Shown: in pieces, positions 1 to 5,167 of the stretch
How positions within the stretch are numbered: position 1 is the first letter of the stretch
How the letters are laid out: the number at the start of each line of letters is the position of its first letter
Source of the DNA: an uncultured cyanobacterium
GTDB taxonomy: Bacteria; Cyanobacteriota; Cyanobacteriia; PCC-6307; Cyanobiaceae
DNA length: 5,167 bases
Assembly (NCBI GenBank): GCA_903831165.1
Contig: CAIKWV010000267.1
Location: forward strand, 1-5,167
Reading direction: 5' to 3'
Made by a program: the position numbers and the translations under genes
Notes under the pieces: model-generated
The model's database searches: none
What the model saw: only the letters and a program-made list of their open reading frames with translations
Told to the model about the DNA's origin: nothing

Positions 1-1068
1 CACCAGCTGAGCGCCCGCGCCACCGAGGGGTTCGAGCATGCCCGCGAGAAGGTGGCGGCCTTCGTGGGGGCGGCCAGCGCCCGCGAGATTGTGTACACCC
101 GCAATGCCAGCGAGGCGATCAACCTGGTGGCTCGCACCTGGGGTGAGGCCAACCTGCGGCCTGGTGATGAGGTGCTGCTGACGGTGATGGAGCACCACAG
201 CAACCTGGTGCCCTGGCAGCTGCTGGCGGCCCGCACCGGCTGCGTGCTGCGCCATGCCGGCCTCACCGAATCCGGCGAGCTTGACCTGGAGGATTTCCGC
301 AGCAAGCTCACGGATCGCACCCGGCTGGTGAGCCTGGTGCAGGTGAGCAACACCCTCGGCTGCCTCAACCCGATTGCCGAGCTGGCGCCCCTGGTGCATG
401 CCGCCGGTGCCCTGCTGCTGGTGGATGCCTGCCAGAGCCTGCCCCACCAGCGCGTGAACGTGGCTGAACTGGGCTGCGATTTCTTGGTGGGCTCCTCCCA
501 CAAGTTCTGCGGCCCCACCGGCATGGGCTTCCTCTGGGCGCGCGAGGCGTTGCTGGAGGCCATGCCCCCGTTTCTGGGCGGAGGCGAGATGATCCAGGAC
601 GTGGAGCTCGACACCAGCACCTGGGCCGACCTTCCCCACAAGTTTGAGGCGGGCACCCCGGCGATCGGCGAGGCGATCGGCATGGGCGCCGCCATCGACT
701 ACCTGCAGGCGATCGGCATGGATCGCATCCACGCTTGGGAGCAGCAGCTCACCCGCCAGCTGTTCGCGCGGCTGCAGGCGATCGACGGGTTGACGATCCT
801 CGGCCCCACCCCCGAGCAACAGCCCGACCGGGCCGCCCTGGCCGCCTTCCATGTGGAGGGCCTGCACGCCAACGACCTCGCCGCCCTGCTGGATTCAGCT
901 GGCATCTGCATCCGCAGCGGCCACCATTGCACCCAGCCTTTGCATCGCCACTACGGGCTGTCGGGCACGGCCCGCGCCAGCCTCGGCTTCACCACCACCC
1001 CCGAGGAGATCGACCGTTTCGCCGAAGAGCTGCAGAGCACGATCGGCTTTCTGCGGGAGCACAGCTAG
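1..1068 (+). CDS. sufS: Cysteine desulfurase SufS (class II, PLP-dependent), 5' end missing
   Basis: PLP enzyme that takes sulfur from L-cysteine, giving alanine and an enzyme persulfide for SUF Fe-S cluster assembly in the cytoplasm. The frame is open from base 1 to the TAG at 1066-1068 (355 codons). Visible landmarks are MEHHSN (His codons 193-198, the cofactor-stacking histidine), GSSHKFCGPTG with the Schiff-base lysine at 502-504, KFEAGTP near 640-660, and RSGHHCTQPL with the persulfide cysteine at 928-930. Compared from memory with E. coli SufS (His123, Lys226, Cys364; 406 residues), about 58 N-terminal residues lie off the left edge. The short region around the cysteine fits class II SufS, which normally works with the activator SufE. 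An internal ATG at 52 is not the real start, because homology continues upstream (HQLSARATEGFEHAR). In cyanobacteria sufS usually ends a sufBCDS operon, so sufD is expected to the left. All key residues are present. Confidence 0.96.
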   Translation, partial: HQLSARATEGFEHAREKVAAFVGAASAREIVYTRNASEAINLVARTWGEANLRPGDEVLLTVMEHHSNLVPWQLLAARTGCVLRHAGLTESGELDLEDFRSKLTDRTRLVSLVQVSNTLGCLNPIAELAPLVHAAGALLLVDACQSLPHQRVNVAELGCDFLVGSSHKFCGPTGMGFLWAREALLEAMPPFLGGGEMIQDVELDTSTWADLPHKFEAGTPAIGEAIGMGAAIDYLQAIGMDRIHAWEQQLTRQLFARLQAIDGLTILGPTPEQQPDRAALAAFHVEGLHANDLAALLDSAGICIRSGHHCTQPLHRHYGLSGTARASLGFTTTPEEIDRFAEELQSTIGFLREHS

Positions 1069-1083
1069 GGCCCAAGTGCCGGC

Positions 1084-2511
1084 TCAGCTTCCCCCGCCAG
1101 CGATGGCACAGGCGGCCGTGGCGGCCCGTTCGCCGGCCTCGATCGCGCCCTCAAAGTAGCCAGGCCAGCGGGGCGCCACCTCGGTGCCGGCCCACAGCAC
1201 CCGGCCATGGTCCGCGGGGGCCGGCCCGCCCTGGGGCCCTGCCGCCAGTCGGCCAGGGCCGGTCCAACTGCCGGGGGTGAGAAAGCTGGTGAAGGCGCCG
1301 CCGCTGAACGGTTCGGCGTTCCAGTCCTGCTCCAACAGGTCCAACGGTTCGGCGGCTTCCGGACCCCAGTAGGCGGCCAGGTCGTCCAGCAGGATCCGGC
1401 GCCGCTGCTCGGCGGGCAGGGCGCCGAGGTTCAAGGCCCGTTCGCCGGCCACAAAACAGGCCAACACCGCCGGCGTCCCCTCCGGTGGCCCGCTGTCGGC
1501 GGTGAGTTCCAGGGCCGGCCGATCACCGATCCCCAGCCCGTTCAGGCCGCGATCCCGCCAGAAGGGGCGGGCGTAGGTGGCCAGGATCTTGGTCATCATC
1601 CCCATCGGCGAGCGCTGCAGCAGGGCCCGATGGGCAGCCCCCAGGGGCGGATCGAACTGGATCGCCAGGCGCTGTGGGGGCGGCACCGCCACGATCACGG
1701 CCCGGGCCCGATGGATCTGGCCGCTTCCATCCACCACCGTCACCCCCTGGCTGTCCTGGGCGATGGCCTGCACGGTTCGGCCCAGCAGCAGGCTGCCGGG
1801 GGCCAGGGCCTGCAGCTCGGCGGCCAGCCTGGGGGGCACGGCGCCGGCACTGCCCCGCACCAACCAGGCCTCGGGCGTTTCCGCCTGGGGGGCCACGGCC
1901 TGGGTCCAGGCCAGATGCAGGATCGAGGCCTCCCAGGGCTCAAATCCGCCGGAGCCCCCCAGCCGGCAGAGCCAGTCGAGCGGAAGTTGGGCCAGGGGCA
2001 GGTCGCTGTGCTGCGCGGCCCACTGGGCCACCGTCAGCCGGTCCAGGCGCTCGGCTGCGGGCGTGAGCCAGGGCTGGCGTGGATTCACCTGGGCGACCAG
2101 CTGCGCGAAGGCCCGTTGCAGCGCCTTGGTGGCGGCCAGCTCCGCCGGCTTCAGATCCAGGGCCTCGGGCTCAAAGAACAGCAGGCTGTCCGCGAAGCGG
2201 TGGGCCAGGGGCGCCTCCAGCCGCCGGCCTTGCCAGTGGAACACCCCTTTGCCGGCGTAGTTGCTGGCGTAGCGCCCGATGCCCAGCTCCTGCAGCAGGG
2301 CCTCGAAGCGGTGATGGCTGGCGCCGCCCCACTGGCCGCCCAGATCCACCACGGCACCGTTGGCCGTGGTGCCGCTGACCATGCGCCCCCCCACCCGCGG
2401 CCGGGCTTCGAGCAGCCGCACCGCCAGCCCTGCCGCCTGCAGCCGGCGGGCGGCCACCAGCCCCGACAGACCCGCCCCCACGACCAGCACATCGACCGTG
2501 GACGTCATCAC
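1084..2511 (-). CDS. Flavin-containing amine oxidase (monoamine oxidase family, FAD-dependent)
   Basis: 475-residue FAD oxidoreductase of the amine oxidase family (MAO / L-amino-acid oxidase / polyamine oxidase). Such enzymes oxidise a C-N bond and pass electrons to O2, making H2O2; the substrate cannot be told from sequence. The N-terminal dinucleotide-binding motif is GAGLSG (residues 12-17), followed by LEARPRVGGRM (34-44). Lys308, in TKILATY, matches the flavin N5 lysine of MAO. The C-terminal FAD signature AGTEVAPRWPGYFEGAIEAGERAA spans about 441-464. The MAO-B aromatic cage appears as Phe407 and Tyr452. The cysteine that binds FAD covalently in mammalian MAO is Ala406 here (FSGGAF), so FAD should be non-covalent. 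There is no signal peptide or C-terminal membrane anchor. The start is GTG at 2511 with ATG at 2508 directly after; neither has a Shine-Dalgarno, and the ATG is equally likely. The gene lies 51 bases downstream of rlmH and converges on sufS. Confidence 0.9.
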   Translation of the reverse strand: MMTSTVDVLVVGAGLSGLVAARRLQAAGLAVRLLEARPRVGGRMVSGTTANGAVVDLGGQWGGASHHRFEALLQELGIGRYASNYAGKGVFHWQGRRLEAPLAHRFADSLLFFEPEALDLKPAELAATKALQRAFAQLVAQVNPRQPWLTPAAERLDRLTVAQWAAQHSDLPLAQLPLDWLCRLGGSGGFEPWEASILHLAWTQAVAPQAETPEAWLVRGSAGAVPPRLAAELQALAPGSLLLGRTVQAIAQDSQGVTVVDGSGQIHRARAVIVAVPPPQRLAIQFDPPLGAAHRALLQRSPMGMMTKILATYARPFWRDRGLNGLGIGDRPALELTADSGPPEGTPAVLACFVAGERALNLGALPAEQRRRILLDDLAAYWGPEAAEPLDLLEQDWNAEPFSGGAFTSFLTPGSWTGPGRLAAGPQGGPAPADHGRVLWAGTEVAPRWPGYFEGAIEAGERAATAACAIAGGGS

Positions 2512-2562
2512 AGGGCGCTGGCGGCAGAGACCCCCAGCTTGGCAAGGGATGGCTGCCCGGGC

Positions 2563-3000
2563 TCAGGCGCGGTGGTAGGCGCCACCCTGCTGAATCGTCA
2601 GGGCCCGGTAGAGCTGCTCCAGCAGCAGCAGCCGGGCCAATTCGTGGGGAAAGGTGAGCGGCGAGAGGCTGAGACTCCAGCTGGCCCGGGCCTTGAGGAC
2701 CGGATCCAGCCCATCGGCGCCGCCGATCACGAAGGCCAGCCGCTGCGAGCCCGTGCCCTGCAGGCGCTCGGCGAAGGCCACCGAGCCCCACAGCTGCCCC
2801 TCCTCGCTCAGCACCACCAGTTGCTCATCGGCGCGCAGCTGGGCCGCGATCGCCTCAGCCTCGCGCTGGGGGTTGGAATCCTTGAGCTCGATGATGCTCA
2901 GTCCCGGCAGGCGTTTGAGATACACCGCCAGCCCCTCCTCAATCCAGCGCTTGCGCACCTTGCCCACCGCAAGCACCCGGATCCGGCTGGGATTGAGCAC
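2563..3000 (-). CDS. rlmH: 23S rRNA (pseudouridine1915-N3)-methyltransferase RlmH
   Basis: SPOUT-class methyltransferase (145 residues; E. coli 155) that uses S-adenosylmethionine to methylate N3 of pseudouridine 1915 in helix 69 of 23S rRNA, acting as a homodimer on 70S ribosomes. Family features seen are the N-terminal strand [13 protein letters not shown] (residues 7-19), AVYLKRLPG (25-33), the cofactor-loop motif [11 protein letters not shown] (about 90-100), and the C-terminal trefoil-knot part [22 protein letters not shown] with the terminal AYHR(A). The start is a GTG at 3000, the first usable start after an in-frame stop at 3025-3027 on this strand. It gives the [14 protein letters not shown] beginning that I remember from picocyanobacterial homologues. 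No Shine-Dalgarno is visible. Complete and intact. The amine oxidase follows 51 bases downstream; a DUF1543 gene diverges on the other side. Confidence 0.96.
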   Translation of the reverse strand: MLNPSRIRVLAVGKVRKRWIEEGLAVYLKRLPGLSIIELKDSNPQREAEAIAAQLRADEQLVVLSEEGQLWGSVAFAERLQGTGSQRLAFVIGGADGLDPVLKARASWSLSLSPLTFPHELARLLLLEQLYRALTIQQGGAYHRA

Positions 3001-3241
3001 AGGGGATGGGGCAAGGGCTTCAAGCTAGGCCAGCTGTGCGACCCGATCGGACCTGTCGCGGGTCTCCGTTGGCGAACCGGTGGACTGGCGTGCTGCCGGC
3101 GTTTGCAGGGTTCATTCATCGGGTCAAGCCCTTCGAGGGCCCCCAAGAAAGGCCTCCCCGGTCGGTTCAAGTCGCCGCTGGCCCCTGAACCCGTTGTCGC
3201 GCGGCAGGATGAATCGTCTCCTGGCTGTGCCGAGCGGTTTG
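3001..3241. promoter_or_regulatory. Divergent intergenic region between rlmH and the DUF1543 gene
   Basis: This 241-base gap separates the GTG of rlmH from the ATG chosen for the DUF1543 gene, so promoters for both should lie here. I found no convincing -35/-10 pair on either strand. One inverted repeat is visible: GACCCG (3040-3045) and CGGGTC (3059-3064), six bases per arm with a 13-base spacer. It could be an operator or chance at this GC content. The DUF1543 frame is open back to an ATG at 3080, but the extra residues are rich in Arg, Pro, Gly and Ser with no family resemblance, so I treat that stretch as non-coding. Confidence 0.4.
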
Positions 3242-3859
3242 ATGGAGGCTCCCCTTCCGCCTGATCTGTCGCCGGACCCCAGCCTGTTTCTGGTGGTGCT
3301 CGGCGGTCGGCTGGCCCAGGCCCACATCGAACTGCACGACGTGCGTTTCGTGGTCGGCTGCACGATCGAGGACACCCTGCCGGCCCTGCGCCGTCAGTGG
3401 TTCGGCGCCCGGCGGGGGCTGCATCTCGACAGCTGGATGCGGGTTCAGTTCGTGGATGGCTACCGGCTGGAGCTGCGGCCGCAACCGTTCGAGGGACCGG
3501 AGCAGCTGTGGTTCGTGAACATGGGTGGCTATGACCCGCTCCAGCTGGCCGAACAGCACGCTTTCGGCCTGTTCGTCGCCGCCAGCTCCCAGGGGGCCCG
3601 TGCTGCGGCCCGCCGGCAGTTGTTGCCGGGGGCCCAGCAGCGCCACAAGGACGACCTGCATGGGGTGGAGCTGGCCCTGGACGGAGCTGTTCAGCACCGG
3701 TCTGGGGGACCGGAAAAGAGCGCCGCCGAGGTGGATGACTGCCAGGCGGTGCAGTCCTGCCTGGCGCTCGAGGACTCGCCAAGGTTGTGGCTGCACCTGA
3801 TCGCCGATGGCCGCCAGCAGCGCCAGGTCCCCGACTGGTATGGCTATCGGCCGATTTGA
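3242..3859 (+). CDS. DUF1543 domain-containing protein, two-module, function unknown
   Basis: A 205-residue soluble protein with no signal peptide or membrane segment. The first module (about residues 15-80) has LFLVVLGGRLAQAHIELHDVRFVVG and GLHLDSW, which I recognise as DUF1543; no function is established for that family. The second half (about 87-167) repeats the pattern: LWFVNMGG for LFLVVLGG, EQHAFGLFVA for ELHDVRFVVG, RRQLLPGA for RRQWFGA, and HKDD for HLDS. It ends near VDDC (164-167), a usual feature of the family. The start is uncertain. ATG 3242 is preceded by GAGCGG at 3232-3237 and leads directly into the domain. ATG 3209 (216 residues) has AGG touching the start codon, which is too close for a ribosome binding site. 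The gene is divergent from rlmH and is the last gene in the window with the high-GC host composition. Homology call is firm; no role can be inferred. Confidence 0.85.
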   Translation: MEAPLPPDLSPDPSLFLVVLGGRLAQAHIELHDVRFVVGCTIEDTLPALRRQWFGARRGLHLDSWMRVQFVDGYRLELRPQPFEGPEQLWFVNMGGYDPLQLAEQHAFGLFVAASSQGARAAARRQLLPGAQQRHKDDLHGVELALDGAVQHRSGGPEKSAAEVDDCQAVQSCLALEDSPRLWLHLIADGRQQRQVPDWYGYRPI

Positions 3860-3947
3860 GCGTTCATTTTGACGGGATTGTCCCTTCCCCCTTCCCCCTG
3901 CCGCCAGCCAAGTTCCCTGCGCGGCCCTGCTGCTGGAGCGTGCAAGG

Positions 3948-3980
3948 AGATCCAAACCAGCCAGGAACTCCTGGGGATCT
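3948..3980. repeat. Interrupted inverted repeat (potential hairpin)
   Basis: Inner arms CCAGGA (3961-3966) and TCCTGG (3969-3974) and outer arms AGATCC (3948-3953) and GGATCT (3975-3980) are each perfect. The right arms are contiguous and the left arms are separated by seven bases, giving up to 12 pairs with a one-sided bulge. It lies about 90 bases after the DUF1543 stop. No T-run follows, so it is not a standard intrinsic terminator, though it could protect an mRNA 3' end or be a site-specific binding or insertion relic. Confidence 0.5.
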
Positions 3981-4074
3981 GGATGTGAGCAAGACCACAA
4001 TCTAACCCCAGGGGCTCAATCGTGGACGGCTTGGGGTAGGTAGCCCTGCAACTTTGATGTAGTGGTTCGAACAG

Positions 4075-4186
4075 GTGGTTCTCGGACCCGTGAACCAAGG
4101 CTATCTGGATCACTGGTTTTGAAAGAAGCTGTGCAGGGCAAGGATTTTTGAGGCCTTGTCTATTGGAGTCAGCAGTGGTTCTCGGA
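4075..4186 (+). repeat. 12-base direct repeat pair, 100 bases apart, upstream of mrr
   Basis: GTGGTTCTCGGA occurs at 4075-4086 and again at 4175-4186, exactly 100 bases start to start. The shorter core GTGGTTC also occurs at 4062-4068. The spacer shows no transposase or terminal inverted repeats. The pair may be operator sites for mrr or the scar of a small duplication or insertion. Confidence 0.6.
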
Positions 4187-4208
4187 AGGGAATGGCGGGG
4201 GTGGGCTT

Positions 4209-4221
4209 GGTTCGTGGAACC
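4209..4221. promoter_or_regulatory. Short palindrome upstream of mrr (possible operator)
   Basis: GGTTC (4209-4213) and GAACC (4217-4221) form a perfect inverted repeat around GTG. TTTAAT at 4223-4228, a one-mismatch match to TATAAT, follows at once, so a protein bound here could block a promoter. I see no well-placed -35 element, which weakens the promoter reading. Confidence 0.3.
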
Positions 4222-4228
4222 GTTTAAT

Positions 4229-4234
4229 AAGGAG
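4229..4234 (+). promoter_or_regulatory. Strong Shine-Dalgarno (AAGGAG) ahead of mrr
   Basis: AAGGAG is the only strong Shine-Dalgarno placed within reach of start codons ahead of mrr. It is 40 bases before the homology-supported mrr ATG at 4274, too far to serve it directly, and 15 bases before an in-frame ATG at 4250. It is 10 bases before GTG 4245, which opens a seven-codon frame ending in TGA at 4266-4268, five bases before ATG 4274. It may drive a leader peptide coupled to mrr, or mrr may start at 4250. Confidence 0.35.
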
Positions 4235-4273
4235 TTAGGTAGGCGTGAGATGGCAGCGTCTAGAGTGAGCGGC

Positions 4274-5167
4274 ATGGCTGTCCCCACTTACGATTTATTC
4301 ATTGAGCCGATCCTAAGGCTCCTAAGCCAACACCCAGAAGGGATGGCTGTCAAAGATGCTCATGAAGCTGCTGCGGATGCACTAGGAGTCACTGATGAAG
4401 AGCGACAAGAGTTGCTACCGAGTGGAACACAGCTTGTCTACAAAAATCGTGCAGCGTGGGCACATGACAGGCTTAAGAGAGCAGGCCTTTCAACAAGCCC
4501 TCGACGTGGTACATGGAAAATCACTCAGGAGGGGCTTGATTATCTCGCTGCTCATCCCACCGAGTTCACAAGCCAAGCAAAGAACGAGCTCGCCATGGGG
4601 TTCATGGGTGTTCGGCTGCGCCAAAGAATAGACCAACCACAACAGGGCGAGTCAATTCCTATTCCACAATCATTAGATGCAGCGATCTCAAGCCCAGACG
4701 ATCGGCTTGGACAAGCTTTAACCGAGTTACGTGAGTCAGCCGAAGTAGAGTTGTTGGAGCTATTAGGCAATGTCTCGCCAACTTTCTTTGAATCAGTAGT
4801 TCTTGACCTATTGCACCGAATGGGGTACGGCGCAACTCGTGAAGATCTTCAACGCGTCGGGGGTTCAGGTGATGCAGGCATTGATGGCATCATCTCGCTT
4901 GACAAGCTTGGACTGGAAAAGGTGTATGTGCAAGCAAAGCGCTGGCAAAATTCAGTTGGGAGGCCTGAGCTCCAGGCATTTTACGGTGCACTGGCTGGCA
5001 ATAAGGCAAGGAAGGGAGTTTTTATAACAACTAGCATATTTACGGCCCAAGCCATTGAATTTGCTCGATCAGTTGAGGGAATTGTCCTGGTCGATGGAAA
5101 ACGCTTGGCGGCATTGATGATTCAGCATGAGGTCGGAGTCAACTCCAGGTCAGTACGTATTCCGAAG
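4274..5167 (+). CDS. mrr: Mrr restriction endonuclease (type IV, methylation-dependent), 3' end beyond window
   Basis: A DNA endonuclease that in E. coli cuts DNA carrying N6-methyladenine or 5-methylcytosine; such enzymes act alone, without a partner methylase. The 298 codons run uninterrupted to the window edge. Residues 1-92 are the Mrr N-terminal winged-helix DNA-binding domain (PTYDLFIEPILR at 4-15, QLVYKNRAAWAHDRLKRAGL at 53-72). A linker (about 100-160) includes SSPDDRLGQAL. The catalytic domain (about 165-285) is of the PD-(D/E)xK fold with Mrr's variant QxK: GDAGIDG (Asp200, Asp204) and YVQAKRW (Gln220, Lys222), preceded by Glu173. All expected catalytic residues are present. From memory it resembles E. 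coli Mrr (304 residues) along its whole length, so only about seven residues should be missing. ATG 4274 matches the E. coli N-terminus, although its ribosome binding site is weak; ATG 4250 would add eight residues. Its lower GC than the neighbours points to horizontal acquisition. Confidence 0.95.
   Translation, partial: MAVPTYDLFIEPILRLLSQHPEGMAVKDAHEAAADALGVTDEERQELLPSGTQLVYKNRAAWAHDRLKRAGLSTSPRRGTWKITQEGLDYLAAHPTEFTSQAKNELAMGFMGVRLRQRIDQPQQGESIPIPQSLDAAISSPDDRLGQALTELRESAEVELLELLGNVSPTFFESVVLDLLHRMGYGATREDLQRVGGSGDAGIDGIISLDKLGLEKVYVQAKRWQNSVGRPELQAFYGALAGNKARKGVFITTSIFTAQAIEFARSVEGIVLVDGKRLAALMIQHEVGVNSRSVRIPK

Larger units (their letters stand above)
3860..4273. other. 414-base gene-poor spacer and base-composition boundary before mrr
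   Basis: No credible gene is visible on either strand. GC by 60-base line falls from about 67% (3901-3960) to 55% (3961-4080), reaching 42-55% in sampled lines of mrr; lines inside the DUF1543 gene are about 70%. The stretch holds a homopyrimidine tract (3881-3899), an interrupted hairpin (3948-3980), a 12-base direct repeat pair (4075 and 4175), several GGTTC/GAACC half-sites, and a mini-ORF with a strong Shine-Dalgarno just before mrr. The mrr frame is open upstream back to 4094, after a TGA at 4091-4093, but the residues it would add do not resemble Mrr. I read it as the edge of an acquired segment plus the mrr control region. There is no tRNA or integrase to mark a formal attachment site. 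Confidence 0.6.

Noticed and set aside
3080..3241. N-terminal extension of the DUF1543 gene to ATG 3080
   Set aside because: The added residues are low-complexity Arg/Pro/Gly/Ser without family match; ATG 3242 or 3209 fits the domain start better.
1207..3264. Long open frame on the + strand (685 codons) antisense to the amine oxidase and rlmH
   Set aside because: It lies opposite two clearly homologous genes and its translation is rich in Gly, Gln, Arg and Pro with no domain; such frames are common opposite high-GC genes.
3881..3910. G-quadruplex on the - strand opposite the pyrimidine tract
   Set aside because: Only three runs of three or more G are close together (5, 5 and 3); the fourth is only GG, so the canonical pattern is not met.
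4065..4081. LexA-type SOS box (GAAC-N4-GTTC) ahead of mrr
   Set aside because: The nearest match has a five-base spacer rather than four, and the cyanobacterial LexA site I know of is a different sequence (GTAC-centred).
4058..4082. tRNA-like T-loop (GGTTCGAAC) as a relic of a tRNA attachment site
   Set aside because: The bases on either side of the loop cannot form the five-pair T-stem, and no D-arm or acceptor stem is present.
3844..4287. 147-codon open frame on the - strand across the spacer
   Set aside because: No recognisable domain, unremarkable residue mix, and it runs across the DUF1543 stop and the mrr start; probably chance.
4395..4631. 78-codon + strand frame inside mrr, with a similar one at 4803-5027
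   Set aside because: Both are out-of-frame shadows of the intact mrr frame. They briefly suggested a frameshifted gene, but reading the mrr frame shows no break.

Overview
The window looks like a high-GC picocyanobacterium (Synechococcus/Cyanobium type). Four genes in the first 3.86 kb are GC-rich (about 70% in lines I counted), mostly lack a clear Shine-Dalgarno sequence, and include a SUF-type cysteine desulfurase, RlmH and a DUF1543 protein that resemble cyanobacterial homologues as I remember them. The taxonomic call is inference from protein resemblance and base composition; no rRNA gene is present.

Layout: (1) 1-1068 (+), 3' part of sufS, cut by the window's left edge. (2) 1084-2511 (-), a flavin-containing amine oxidase that converges on sufS with only 15 bases between the stops. 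(3) 2563-3000 (-), rlmH, upstream of the oxidase on the same strand with a 51-base gap, so the two may be co-transcribed. (4) 3242-3859 (+), a two-module DUF1543 protein, divergent from rlmH. (5) 3860-4273, a gene-poor 414-base spacer in which GC falls from about 67% to about 55%, and which holds an interrupted hairpin, a 12-base direct repeat exactly 100 bases apart, and several GGTTC/GAACC half-sites. (6) 4274-5167 (+), a nearly complete Mrr-type (type IV) restriction endonuclease, reading off the right edge, with GC falling to roughly 42-55%.

The first four genes are core metabolism and housekeeping: Fe-S cluster assembly, amine oxidation, 23S rRNA modification and a conserved unknown. The last gene is an accessory defence gene with different base composition and strong resemblance to enterobacterial Mrr. 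The simplest reading is that a horizontally acquired block begins somewhere in 3940-4270 and continues past the right edge. I saw no rRNA, tRNA, CRISPR array, transposase or convincing intrinsic terminator. I do not see an undescribed system here; the most interesting part is the mrr gene with its structured upstream region.
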